Source: Streptomyces griseoviridis (lineage in GTDB: Bacteria; Actinomycetota; Actinomycetes; Streptomycetales; Streptomycetaceae). Taken from it: a stretch of DNA of 64,000 nucleotides. The stretch spans positions 8,371,501 to 8,435,500 of the forward strand of contig NZ_CP029078.1 of the NCBI RefSeq assembly GCF_005222485.1, read 5' to 3'. The notes under the pieces are model-generated. The model was not told the DNA's origin. It was given only the letters and a program-made list of their open reading frames with translations, and ran no database searches. Positions 24,773 through 33,391 of the stretch are shown here, piece by piece (the stretch's first letter is position 1; every line of letters begins with the position of its first letter). A program made the position numbers and the translations under genes.

Positions 24773-25561
24773 ATGCCCGCACCACCCCAGGACCAGGAAC
24801 CCGCCCTGCGCGTCACCGACGTCGACGTGCTGTACGGGAGCGCGGTGTCCGCGCTGCGCGCCGTCTCGCTCACCGTCCCGCCCGGCGGGGTCGTGGCCCT
24901 GCTCGGCGCGAACGGCGCCGGGAAGTCCACGCTCCTGCGGGCCGTCTCGGGCACCCTGCGGCTGCACAGGGGCGCCGTCACCGCGGGCCTGGTCCGCTAC
25001 GGCGACACCGTCCTCGACGGCCGCGACCCGGTCGCCGCCGTGCGCGCCGGGGTGGTCCAAGTACCCGAGGGCAGAAGGGTGTTCGCCGGGCTCACGGTCG
25101 ACGAGAACCTGCGCACCGGCGGCCTCGGCCTCGGCCGCCGCGCCCCCGCCCAGGTGGCACAGGCCAGGGAACGGGTCCTCACCCTCTTCCCGAGGCTCGC
25201 CGAACGCACCCGGCAGGCCGCCGGACTGCTCTCCGGCGGGGAGCAGCAGATGCTCGCCATCGGCCGCGCCCTGATGGCGTCCCCGCGGCTGCTCCTCCTG
25301 GACGAACCGTCCCTCGGTCTCGCCCCGCGCATGGTGGACCGCATCGCCGAGGTGATCCGCGAGATCAACGCCCAGGGGACGGCCGTCCTGCTGGTCGAGC
25401 AGAACGCCGGCATGGCGCTCTCGCTCGCCGACCACGCCTACGTCCTCGACGTGGGGGAGATCCGACTCTCGGGCCCGGCCGGCGAACTCGCCCGCACGGA
25501 CGCCGTACGCCGTCTCTACCTGGGCGAACAGCCCGCCGCCGACGATCTGGGCGCCGCGTGA
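24773..25561 (+). CDS. livF: Liv-type ABC transporter ATP-binding protein (LivF-like)
   Basis: 262 residues. Walker A is GANGAGKST (about residue 44-52), the Q-loop/signature region has VPEGRRVFAGLTVDENL and LSGGEQQMLAIGRALM, Walker B is LLLLDEPSLGLAP, and the H-loop region is VLLVEQNAGMAL (typical LivF 'EQN'). It energises uptake of branched-chain amino acids or related amides through the LivHM pore. GAGGAG precedes the ATG. Its TGA overlaps the GTG of the LivG-like gene, so F and G are coupled. First gene of an unusual F-G-H-M-K order. Confidence 0.92.
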   Translation: MPAPPQDQEPALRVTDVDVLYGSAVSALRAVSLTVPPGGVVALLGANGAGKSTLLRAVSGTLRLHRGAVTAGLVRYGDTVLDGRDPVAAVRAGVVQVPEGRRVFAGLTVDENLRTGGLGLGRRAPAQVAQARERVLTLFPRLAERTRQAAGLLSGGEQQMLAIGRALMASPRLLLLDEPSLGLAPRMVDRIAEVIREINAQGTAVLLVEQNAGMALSLADHAYVLDVGEIRLSGPAGELARTDAVRRLYLGEQPAADDLGAA

Positions 25562-26400
25562 GCGCCCGGACGGCGCGCCCCGGGCGGCGCGCCCGCCCGC
25601 CAGGCGCGCGGGCCGCCGTCCCGCCGGTGCTCGCCGTGCGGGACGTCACCGTCCGCTTCGCCGGGCTCACCGCGCTCGACGCCGTCTCCTTCACCGTGGC
25701 GCCCGGCTCGGTGCACGCCCTCATCGGGCCGAACGGCGCGGGCAAGTCGACCTGCTTCAACGTCCTCTCGGGCCTGTGCCGGCCGGACGCGGGGACGGTA
25801 CGGCTCGGGGACGCCGACCTCACCCGGATCGCCCCGCACCACATCGCCCGGCTCGGCGTGGCCCGCACCTTCCAGAACATCGTCACCACCGAGGGCAGCG
25901 TCGCCGACAACCTGATGCTCGGCCGGCACGCCCTGACCCGCGCCGGGTTCGCGGCCAGCGCGCTGCGACTGCCCGGCGCGGTGCGCGAACAGCGCGTCCA
26001 CCGCGACCGGGTCCGGGAGATCGCCGAACTCGTCGGCCTCGAAGCCCACTTCGACACCCCGGTGACGGAACTCTCCTACGGCGACCGCAAACGCGTCGAG
26101 TTCGCCCGCGCCCTCTGCCTCGAACCCGACGTACTGCTCCTCGACGAACCCGTCGCGGGCATGAACGCGGCCGAACGCGCCCGCACCGCACGGGTGATCG
26201 GGGAGGTACGGGCCCGCCTGGGCCTCTCCGTCGTCCTGGTGGAGCACGACATGGGCCTCGTCATGCGGCTCGCCGACGAGGTGACCGTCCTCGACTTCGG
26301 CCGCCCCCTCACCCACGGCACCCCCGACGAGGTCCGCCGCCACCCCGAGGTGCTGCGCGCCTACCTCGGCGCCCCGACCGCCCCCGAGGAGACCCCGTGA
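25558..26400 (+). CDS. livG: Liv-type ABC transporter ATP-binding protein (LivG-like)
   Basis: 280 residues from the overlapping GTG 25558. After a 25-residue Arg/Pro-rich leader, the ABC domain shows Walker A GPNGAGKST, VARTFQNIVTTEGSVADNLM, signature LSYGDRKRVEFARAL, Walker B VLLLDEPVAGMN and VVLVEHDMGLVM with the H-loop His. The signature LSYGD in place of LSGGQ is normal for LivG. Partner of the LivF-like subunit. The basic N-terminal leader is longer than usual; an internal start near the first beta strand is possible but no ATG/GTG with a clear ribosome-binding site is seen. Confidence 0.9.
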   Translation: MSARTARPGRRARPPGARAAVPPVLAVRDVTVRFAGLTALDAVSFTVAPGSVHALIGPNGAGKSTCFNVLSGLCRPDAGTVRLGDADLTRIAPHHIARLGVARTFQNIVTTEGSVADNLMLGRHALTRAGFAASALRLPGAVREQRVHRDRVREIAELVGLEAHFDTPVTELSYGDRKRVEFARALCLEPDVLLLDEPVAGMNAAERARTARVIGEVRARLGLSVVLVEHDMGLVMRLADEVTVLDFGRPLTHGTPDEVRRHPEVLRAYLGAPTAPEETP

Positions 26401-26425
26401 CGACCACCCGCCCCGAGGAGACGTC

Positions 26426-27322
26426 ATGACCGTCCTCCTCTCCACCGTCCTCGACGGCCTCGCCCTCGGCGCCGTCTACGCCCTCGTCGCCCTCGGCTTC
26501 GTGATCGTCTTCAAGGCGTCGGGCGTCCTCGACTTCGCGCACGGATCGCTGCTGCTCCTCGGCGGCTACCTCGTCGCCGTCCTGCACGCCTCGCTCGGCT
26601 TCGCCGCCGCCCTCGCCGTCGCCGTGCTCGCCACGGCCGCCGTCGCCGGGGCCGTCGACCGGCTGCTGCTGCGGCGCGTCGCCCGCGACCCGCACGCCGC
26701 GACCGTGCAGACCATCGTGACCATCGGCGTCGACATCGTGCTGCTGACCGACCTGTCCCGGCGCATCGGCGGCGATCTGCTGAGCCTCGGCGACCCCTGG
26801 CGGGACTCGGTGAGCCGGATCGGCCCGGTGCCGGTCGCCGACAGCAGGCTGGCCGCCGTCGCGGTGTCGGCCGCCGTCATCGGCGCCGTCTTCGCCCTGT
26901 TCCGGTTCACCGCCTGGGGGCTGTCCCTGCGGGCCGCCGCCGAGGACCCGGAGGCGGCCGCCCTCCAGGGCATCAGGACGGCGCGGGTGCGCACCCTCGC
27001 CTGGTGCCTCGCCGGCGCGCTCGCCGCCGTCGCCGCCGTCTTCCTCGCCGCGTTCCCCGCCCCTGGACTGGACAGCGGCACGGGGCAGATCGCCCTGAAG
27101 GCGTTCCCGGCCGCGATCCTCGGCGGCCTGACCTCCCCGCCAGGCGCCCTCGCGGGCAGCCTGCTGATCGGCCTGACCGAGGCGCTCGCGGCCGGCTACC
27201 AGTCCGAACTCCACGTCCTGGGCGACGGGTTCGCGGACGTGGCGCCCTACGCCGTGATGGTGCTCGTCCTGCTGATCAGGCCGGCCGGACTCTTCGCCGC
27301 GAAGGGAGCGGCCCGTGTCTGA
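26426..27322 (+). CDS. livH: Liv-type permease (LivH-like)
   Basis: 298 residues, about eight membrane helices. Family motifs: LGAVYALVALGFVIVFKASG followed by VLDFAHG near the N-terminus, LRAAAEDPEAAALQGI (cytosolic coupling region) and AFPAAILGGLTSPPGALAGS near the C-terminus. Forms half of the inner pore with the LivM-like protein. Lies 25 bp after the LivG-like gene with GAGGAG before the ATG, and overlaps the next GTG by 8 bp. Confidence 0.92.
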   Translation: MTVLLSTVLDGLALGAVYALVALGFVIVFKASGVLDFAHGSLLLLGGYLVAVLHASLGFAAALAVAVLATAAVAGAVDRLLLRRVARDPHAATVQTIVTIGVDIVLLTDLSRRIGGDLLSLGDPWRDSVSRIGPVPVADSRLAAVAVSAAVIGAVFALFRFTAWGLSLRAAAEDPEAAALQGIRTARVRTLAWCLAGALAAVAAVFLAAFPAPGLDSGTGQIALKAFPAAILGGLTSPPGALAGSLLIGLTEALAAGYQSELHVLGDGFADVAPYAVMVLVLLIRPAGLFAAKGAARV

Positions 27323-28430
27323 CCCCCGGACCGGGACCAGGGCGCGGGCGCTCCTCGCGACCGTCGTGCTCTGCGCGCTCCCCTTCTACCTGGACGCCTT
27401 CTGGCTGCGCGTTGGCCTGTTCGCCATGGCCGCCGCGGTCGGCGCCGTCGGCCTCGGCCTGCTCACCGGCTCGGCGGGTCAACTCTCCCTCGGCCACGCC
27501 TTCTTCCTCGCGGTGGGCGCCTACGGCTACGTCTGGCTCGCCGGTGAACCCGGTCCAGGGCTGCCGCCCGCCCTCGCGCTCGTCCTCGCGGTCCTGCTGG
27601 CAGGCGCGGCGGGCGGCCTCTTCAGCCCGGTCGCGGGCCGGGTGCGCGGCATCTACCTCGGGGTGGCCACCCTCGCCCTGGTCTTCCTCGGCCACCACGT
27701 CCTGCTCACCGCGGACTCCGTCACCGGCGGCTTCAACGGCCGCTCCGTGCCCCCGCTCACCCTCGGCGGCTTCGGCTTCACCGCGGACGACCCCGAACTC
27801 GCCGTCCTGGGCGTGCCGTTCGGCGCCGAGGAACGCCTCTGGTACCTCGGCCTCGCGCTGCTCGCCGTCACCTGCTGGACCGCCCGCGGCATCCTGCGCG
27901 GCCGTCCCGGGCGCGCCCTGCTGGCCCTGCGCGACAGCGAGACCGCCGCCGCCGTGATGGGCGTGCACCTCGCCGGGTACCGGTCCGCCGCGTTCGTCGT
28001 CTCCTCCATGTACGCGGGGCTCGCCGGGGTCCTGCTCGCGCTGGCCTTCCGCCGGGTCGTGCCGGACTACTTCGCGCTCGCCCTCTCCGTCGACTACCTC
28101 GCCATGATCGTCATCGGCGGCCTCGGCTCGGTCGCGGGAGCGGTGGCGGGCGCGGTCTTCGTCACCGCGCTGCCGCTGCTGATGACCCGCTACGCCGACC
28201 ACCTCCCGCTCGTCGCCGCGCCCGGCACCGCCGGAGGACCGGTCGGCCCGACCGAGGCCGCCCGCTACCTCTACGGCGCGGCCATCGTGCTGATCCTGCT
28301 GTTCGCGCCCGACGGACTGCGCGGCCTGGCCCGCCGCGCCCGCGCCCGCCCGCGCCGCCGCCCGGCCACCACCCCGCCCGCGGACCCCGCACCCGACCAG
28401 GCCGCACGAGTCAAGGAGCACACCCCGTGA
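27315..28430 (+). CDS. livM: Liv-type permease (LivM-like)
   Basis: 371 residues with eight to ten membrane helices. LivM signatures: LGLLTGSAGQLSLGHAFFLA, RVRGIYLGVATLALVFLG, ALRDSETAAAVMGVHLAGY and the late DYLAMIVIGGLGSVAGAVAG. Ends in a basic, Arg/Pro/Ala-rich cytosolic tail (residues 325-371). Start GTG 27315 overlaps the LivH-like gene; the stop overlaps the GTG of the substrate-binding protein. Confidence 0.92.
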   Translation: MSDPRTGTRARALLATVVLCALPFYLDAFWLRVGLFAMAAAVGAVGLGLLTGSAGQLSLGHAFFLAVGAYGYVWLAGEPGPGLPPALALVLAVLLAGAAGGLFSPVAGRVRGIYLGVATLALVFLGHHVLLTADSVTGGFNGRSVPPLTLGGFGFTADDPELAVLGVPFGAEERLWYLGLALLAVTCWTARGILRGRPGRALLALRDSETAAAVMGVHLAGYRSAAFVVSSMYAGLAGVLLALAFRRVVPDYFALALSVDYLAMIVIGGLGSVAGAVAGAVFVTALPLLMTRYADHLPLVAAPGTAGGPVGPTEAARYLYGAAIVLILLFAPDGLRGLARRARARPRRRPATTPPADPAPDQAARVKEHTP

Positions 28431-29701
28431 ACCTCACGCCCCCCAGGCCCCGCACCACCGCGCTCGCCCTCGCCGCGGCCCTGCTGCTCGCGGCCACCGG
28501 ATGCAGCTCCAAGGCCGACGCCGGCGGCCCCGACAGCAAGGGCGGCGACGGCGTCAGAACCGGGCCGGGCGTCACCGCGACGACCGTCAGGCTCGGCGCC
28601 CTCACCGACCTGACCGGCCCGTACGCCACCCTCGGCAAGAGCATCGTGCAGGCCCAGAAGATGTGGGCCGACCGGCTCAACGCGGACGGCGGTGTCTGCG
28701 GCCGGCGCGTCGAGATCGTCGTCAAGGACCACGGCTACGACGTCCAGCGGGCGGTCACCGCCTACGCCGACCTCGCACCCGACGTCCTCGCGCTGCCGCA
28801 GGTGATCGGCTCGCCCGTGGTCGCCGCGCTGCTCGACGACATCCAGCGCGACCACCTGCTGACCTTCCCGCAGGCGTGGGCCGCCGACCTGCTCGGCAAG
28901 GAGTCCGTGCAGGTCCTCGGCACCACCTACGACATCGACATGATCGCCGCCGTCGACCACCTGGTGCGCACCGCGGGACTGCGCGCGGGCGACACCGTGG
29001 GACACGTCTACTTCGAGGGCGACTACGGGGCCAACGCGCTGGCGGGTTCCCGGTGGGCGGCCGGACGGGCCGGGCTCAAGGTGGCGGGACAGAAGATCAA
29101 GGCCACCGACACCGACCTGTCCGCGCAGGTGTCGGCGCTGCGGAAGGCGGGCGTGAAGGCGATCCTGGTCAGCGCCGGACCCGCGCAGACCGCGTCGCTT
29201 GTCGGGGTCGCCGCCTCCAGGGGACTGCGGGTGCCCGTGGTCAGCAGCGCCCCCGGCTTCGCGCCGCAGCTGATGAAGACGCCCGCCGCCCCGGCGCTCG
29301 CCGCGATGCTGAAGGTGGTGAGCGCCGCGCCCGCCGTCAGCTCCGACCTGCCGGGGGTGCGGAAGATGGTCGCCGACTACCGGAAGAAGTACCCCGGTTC
29401 CCCGGTCGACTCGGGCGTCCTCTCCGGCTACAACGCGGCCGAACTCCTGGGCGCCGACCTGAAGAAGGCGTGCGCGGCCGGCGGCCTCACCCGCCAGGAC
29501 CTGGTGAAGGCGCACCGCTCCCGCAGCGACGCCGACACCGGACTCGGCACCCCGCAGGACTTCTCCGACGTCTCGCGCCCCGCGAGCCTTTCCACCTACG
29601 TCCTGCGCCCCGACGCCTCGGCGGTCGGCGGTCTGGTCGGCGTCGAGGACGCGCACCGCGCGCCCGGCGTCGAGGAGTACCTCAAGTCCCGCACCCACTA
29701 G
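28427..29701 (+). CDS. livK: Liv-type substrate-binding lipoprotein (LivK-like)
   Basis: 424 residues. A lipoprotein signal ends in LLLAATGC, so Cys near residue 25 is lipidated and the protein anchored outside the membrane. The rest is a type I periplasmic-binding fold: RLGALTDLTGPYATLGKSIV, LNADGGVCGRRVEIVVKDHG, GHVYFEGDYGANALAGSRWA, VLSGYNAAELLG. The ligand is probably a branched-chain amino acid, amide or similar small polar metabolite. Last gene of the operon, followed by a strong terminator. Confidence 0.9.
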   Translation: MNLTPPRPRTTALALAAALLLAATGCSSKADAGGPDSKGGDGVRTGPGVTATTVRLGALTDLTGPYATLGKSIVQAQKMWADRLNADGGVCGRRVEIVVKDHGYDVQRAVTAYADLAPDVLALPQVIGSPVVAALLDDIQRDHLLTFPQAWAADLLGKESVQVLGTTYDIDMIAAVDHLVRTAGLRAGDTVGHVYFEGDYGANALAGSRWAAGRAGLKVAGQKIKATDTDLSAQVSALRKAGVKAILVSAGPAQTASLVGVAASRGLRVPVVSSAPGFAPQLMKTPAAPALAAMLKVVSAAPAVSSDLPGVRKMVADYRKKYPGSPVDSGVLSGYNAAELLGADLKKACAAGGLTRQDLVKAHRSRSDADTGLGTPQDFSDVSRPASLSTYVLRPDASAVGGLVGVEDAHRAPGVEEYLKSRTH

Positions 29702-29713
29702 CCCGGTTGAGGA

Positions 29714-29752
29714 CCGGACGGATTCAGCGGCCGGGCTGCTGAATCCGTTCGG
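29714..29752 (+). terminator. Intrinsic terminator of the liv-type operon
   Basis: A 15-bp stem (29714-29728 with 29738-29752, one G-U pair) with a 9-base loop is followed by TTTCCTCT. This is one of the few classical stem plus T-tract terminators in the window. Confidence 0.85.
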
Positions 29753-29836
29753 TTTCCTCTATTGGACTCCGGCCGTGACCGGCCGCACGCTGGACGCCGG
29801 TTCGCAGCGCCCCCAGCCGGAAGAGGTCGAGGACCC

Positions 29837-30694
29837 ATGCACACCCGCCGTATCGGTGACACCGACGTCCGCGCGATCGGCCTGGGCGGTATGCCCATGT
29901 CGATCGAGGGACGGCCCGACGAGGCCCGCTCCCTGGCCACCCTGCACGCCGCCCTCGACGCCGGCGTGACCCTGATCGACACCGCGGACGCCTACCACCG
30001 GGACGCCGACGAGGTCGGCCACAACGAGACCCTGATCGCCAAGGCCCTGGCCGGCCACGACCGCGGCGGCGACGTCCTGGTCGCCACCAAGGGCGGCCAT
30101 CTGCGCCCCGGCGACGGCAGTTGGACCCTCGACGGCAGCCCCCGCCACCTCAGGGAGGCCTGCGAGGCGTCCCTGCGCAGGCTCGGCGTCGAGGCCATCG
30201 GGCTCTACCAGTTCCACCGCCCCGACCCCAAGGTGCCCTACGCCGAGTCCGTCGGCGCGCTGCGCGACCTGCTCGACGAGGGCAAGATCCGGCTGGCCGG
30301 CGTCTCCAACGCGGACCCCGCCCAGATCCGCGAGGCGAACGACATCCTCGGCGGCCGGCTCGTCTCCGTGCAGAACCAGTTCTCCCCCGCCTTCCGCTCC
30401 AGCGAGCCCGAACTGCGGCTCTGCGACGAGCTGGGCATCGCCTTCCTGCCCTGGAGCCCGCTCGGCGGCATCTCCCGCGCCGGTGAACTGGGCTCCCGCT
30501 TCGCGCCGTTCGCGCGGATCGCCGAACGGCACGGGGTGAGCCCGCAGCGGGTCTGCCTCGCCTGGATGCTCGCGAAGTCACCCGTCGTCGTCCCGATCCC
30601 CGGCGCCAGCCGCCCCGAGACCATCCGCGACTCCGTCGCCGCGGCCGAACTCGCCCTGACCGCCGAGGAGATCGCGGACCTGGACGCCGTCTGA
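29837..30694 (+). CDS. Aldo/keto reductase
   Basis: 285 residues, one (beta/alpha)8 barrel. The catalytic tetrad is visible: Asp and Tyr in LIDTADAY, Lys in VATKGGHL, His in YQFHRPDP. The NADPH-binding end is VVPIPGASRPETIRDSV. It would reduce carbonyl compounds with NADPH in the cytosol; substrate unknown. ATG 29837 gives the canonical start at the first strand (RRIGDTDVRAIGLGGM). Single gene; an ABC exporter follows 140 bp later. Confidence 0.9.
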   Translation: MHTRRIGDTDVRAIGLGGMPMSIEGRPDEARSLATLHAALDAGVTLIDTADAYHRDADEVGHNETLIAKALAGHDRGGDVLVATKGGHLRPGDGSWTLDGSPRHLREACEASLRRLGVEAIGLYQFHRPDPKVPYAESVGALRDLLDEGKIRLAGVSNADPAQIREANDILGGRLVSVQNQFSPAFRSSEPELRLCDELGIAFLPWSPLGGISRAGELGSRFAPFARIAERHGVSPQRVCLAWMLAKSPVVVPIPGASRPETIRDSVAAAELALTAEEIADLDAV

Positions 30695-30833
30695 GCAGTT
30701 CCCGGCCCCGGCGGCGTGCAGACGCCGTCCTGGCCGGGCAGTAATCGCCTGCCGCACGCCGGGGGTCGCGCGGCGACGCCCCGCGCCGCCGCCGCGGGGC
30801 CGACCGTCCGGTCACTGGGGAGGGACACCGACG

Positions 30834-32609
30834 ATGGCATCGTCCACGGAGAGACCGCTCGACCACCGCTACCGGGACGAACACCCGGTCCGCACACTCA
30901 CCTACCTGTTCCGCGCCGACCGCCGCCGACTGGCCGCGGCCGCCGCCGTGTTCACCGTCAAGCACAGCCCCGTCTGGCTGCTGCCGCTGATCACCGCGTC
31001 CATCATCGACACCGTCGTCCAGCACCGCGACATCGGCCGGCTCTGGCTCAGCACCGGTGTCATCATGTTCATCCTGGTGGTCAACTTCCCGCTCCACCTG
31101 CTCTACGTACGGCTCCTGTACGGCAGCATCCGCCGCATGGGCACCAGCCTGCGCTCCGCGCTCTGCACCCGGATGCAGCAGCTCTCCATCGGCTACCACT
31201 CACGGGTCAGCGCGGGCGTCCTGCAGGCCAAGGTGGTCCGGGACGTCGAGACGGTCGAGCAGATGGTCCAGCAGACCGCCGAGACCGGCCTCGGCGCCAT
31301 CACCGTGCTCATCGGCGGCCTCGTCATCATCGCCGTCCGCACACCGGAGTTCGTGCCCGTCTTCCTCGTCGTGGTGCCCGCCGCCGCGCTCGTCGTCGCC
31401 CGGCTGCGGGCCCGACTGCGCACCCACAACGAGCACTTCAGGCACGAGGTCGAGACCCTCTCCTCCCGGGTCACCGAGATGACCCGGCTGATACCGGTCA
31501 CCCGCGCCCACGGCCTCGAGGGCAAGGCCCTGCACCGCATGGACGGCACCCTGAGCCGGCTGCTCACCTCGGGCAACCGCCTCGACCTCGTCAACGGCCG
31601 CTTCGGATCGCTCTCCTGGGTGGTCCTCAACGTGGTCGGCGTCCTCGTCCTCGCGGGCGCCGCCCTGGTCTCCTACTACGGCGTGTGGGGCGTCACCCCC
31701 GGCGACGTCGTCATGCTGAGCGCCTTTTTGACCACGCTCACCGGCTCCGTCACCACCCTCGCGGGACTCGCCCCGGTCATCACCAAGGGCCTGGAGTCGG
31801 TCCGTTCGGTCGGCGAGGTGCTCCAGGCGCCCGAACTGGAGGACAACGAGGGCAAGAAGGAGCTGACCGCGCTGCGCGGCGCCGTCGCCTTCGAGAACGT
31901 CGGCCTCGCCTACGAGGACGCCGAGCGGCCCGCCGTACGGGACTTCACCCTCTCCGTCGCACCCGGCGAGACCATCGCCCTGGTCGGCGCGTCCGGCGCG
32001 GGCAAGTCGACCGTCCTCAACCTCGTCATCGGCTTCATCCGGCCCACCTCGGGCCGGCTGCTGCTCGACGGCACCGACATGAACACCCTCGACCTGCGCA
32101 CCTACCGGCGGTTCCTCTCGGTGGTGCCGCAGGAGTCGATCCTCTTCGACGGCACCGTCCGGGAGAACGTCGTCTACGGCATGGACGACGCCGACGAGGA
32201 GACGGTGCGCGCGGCGCTGCGGGACGCCAACGCGCTGGAGTTCGTCGACCGGCTCCCGCAGGGACTCGACACCCTGGTGGGGGAGCGCGGCGCCCGGCTC
32301 TCCGGCGGCCAGCGCCAGCGCCTCGCCATCGCCCGCGCCCTGATCCGCGACCCCAAGGTGCTCGTCCTCGACGAGGCGACCTCGGCGCTCGACACCCGCT
32401 CCGAGGCCCTCGTCCAGGAGGCGCTGGCCCGGCTGCTGCGCGGCAGGACCACCTTCGTCGTCGCCCACCGGCTCTCCACCGTGCGCGGCGCCGACCGGAT
32501 CGTCGTGATGGGCGAGGGCGGCATCCTGGAGGTCGGCCGCCACGAGGAACTGCTCGGCGCGGGCGGCGCCTACAGCGCCCTGCACAGCGGGCAGGCCGTC
32601 GCCTCCTGA
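30834..32609 (+). CDS. ABC exporter, fused permease/ATPase half-transporter
   Basis: 591 residues: an ABC_membrane domain with six helices (about 25-320) and a C-terminal nucleotide-binding domain. Walker A is GASGAGKST (about 385), signature LSGGQRQRLAIARAL, Walker B VLVLDEATSALD and H-loop VAHRLSTVRGADRIVVMGEG. It would function as a homodimer exporting a lipid, peptide or drug-like molecule; no partner gene is adjacent. Start ATG 30834 is preceded by GAGGGACACC. Type IV ABC fold judged from length and order. Confidence 0.9.
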   Translation: MASSTERPLDHRYRDEHPVRTLTYLFRADRRRLAAAAAVFTVKHSPVWLLPLITASIIDTVVQHRDIGRLWLSTGVIMFILVVNFPLHLLYVRLLYGSIRRMGTSLRSALCTRMQQLSIGYHSRVSAGVLQAKVVRDVETVEQMVQQTAETGLGAITVLIGGLVIIAVRTPEFVPVFLVVVPAAALVVARLRARLRTHNEHFRHEVETLSSRVTEMTRLIPVTRAHGLEGKALHRMDGTLSRLLTSGNRLDLVNGRFGSLSWVVLNVVGVLVLAGAALVSYYGVWGVTPGDVVMLSAFLTTLTGSVTTLAGLAPVITKGLESVRSVGEVLQAPELEDNEGKKELTALRGAVAFENVGLAYEDAERPAVRDFTLSVAPGETIALVGASGAGKSTVLNLVIGFIRPTSGRLLLDGTDMNTLDLRTYRRFLSVVPQESILFDGTVRENVVYGMDDADEETVRAALRDANALEFVDRLPQGLDTLVGERGARLSGGQRQRLAIARALIRDPKVLVLDEATSALDTRSEALVQEALARLLRGRTTFVVAHRLSTVRGADRIVVMGEGGILEVGRHEELLGAGGAYSALHSGQAVAS

Positions 32610-32644
32610 CCGCCCGCACGCCCCGCGCGCGGCGGCGCCACCGG

Positions 32645-32980
32645 TCAGGCGGCGCTGCTGCGCGGCACCCGGTGCGGACACGCCGCGTCGTGGTCGGTGC
32701 CCAGGCTGGTCCACCAGCGCTCGCAGCAGGCGGCTTCGAGCGACGCCCGCACGATGTCCTCGGCGGCCCGGAATACCCGCCGGTCACTGAGGGCGGCGGC
32801 CCGCAACAGGTCCTCGATCACCGTCTCGCGCACCACGGCGATGACCGGGACGACGCTGGCGGCCGTGAACAGGAAGCCGGCCCACAGCGGGCCGTGGCGG
32901 AACTCCTGGACCGCCGTCAGGGCGAGTCCGGCGGCGGTGGCGAGATGGAGGGCGCAGAGGAGACGTCCGGTACGGTTCAT
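32645..32980 (-). CDS. Small membrane protein, unknown function
   Basis: 111 residues with two hydrophobic helices at about 5-25 and 35-55 (LWAGFLFTAASVVPVIAVVR), then a cytosolic helical tail with Cys-Cys and a Cys/His near the C-terminus (ACCERWW, DAACPH). Short 3' gap to the convergent ABC exporter. No family recognised; the Cys/His arrangement could bind metal but is not a known motif. Confidence 0.55.
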   Translation of the reverse strand: MNRTGRLLCALHLATAAGLALTAVQEFRHGPLWAGFLFTAASVVPVIAVVRETVIEDLLRAAALSDRRVFRAAEDIVRASLEAACCERWWTSLGTDHDAACPHRVPRSSAA

Positions 32981-33151
32981 GTGTGGTCACCGTTCGTGCT
33001 GGGATCGTTGCTCTGTGTTCAACGTCTCGCGGCGCGCGGGGAATCGGGTCGAGGGCTGTTTTGCGTCACATGTGGTCTCTGGCGCGGAAGAGGTGGTTGA
33101 TCCGGCTGGTTCGGGGAACACGAGGCGGAAACCGAGAGAGGGGCGCTTTTC

Positions 33152-33391
33152 GTGCTGGTTCAGGACCCGAAGGCCGTCAGAACACTGCTCACCAGGTACG
33201 CGACGCTGCGGATCGCGCAGGCGCGGCGGGAGTCACCCGGTGCGACCCGGGAGCTGGCGGAGGTGGGTCAGGCGCTGTGCGCGCTGACCGGAGCCACGAC
33301 CGTCGAGGACGCGGTCGCCGCGGCCGACGCGCTGCTCGACGCGGCCACCGCGCCGAGCGGGGACGACGAGGGGCTGCCGCTCGCGGTCTGA
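33152..33391 (+). CDS. DUF5133-like small protein
   Basis: 79 residues from GTG 33152 (GAGAGAGGGG upstream). Two helices, PKAVRTLLTRYATLRIAQAR and ELAEVGQALCALTGATTVED, match the Streptomyces DUF5133 pattern with the conserved LCxLTG segment. Function of the family is unknown. The last 124 bp overlap antisense the extended 3' end of the GlxA-type gene. Confidence 0.7.
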   Translation: MLVQDPKAVRTLLTRYATLRIAQARRESPGATRELAEVGQALCALTGATTVEDAVAAADALLDAATAPSGDDEGLPLAV

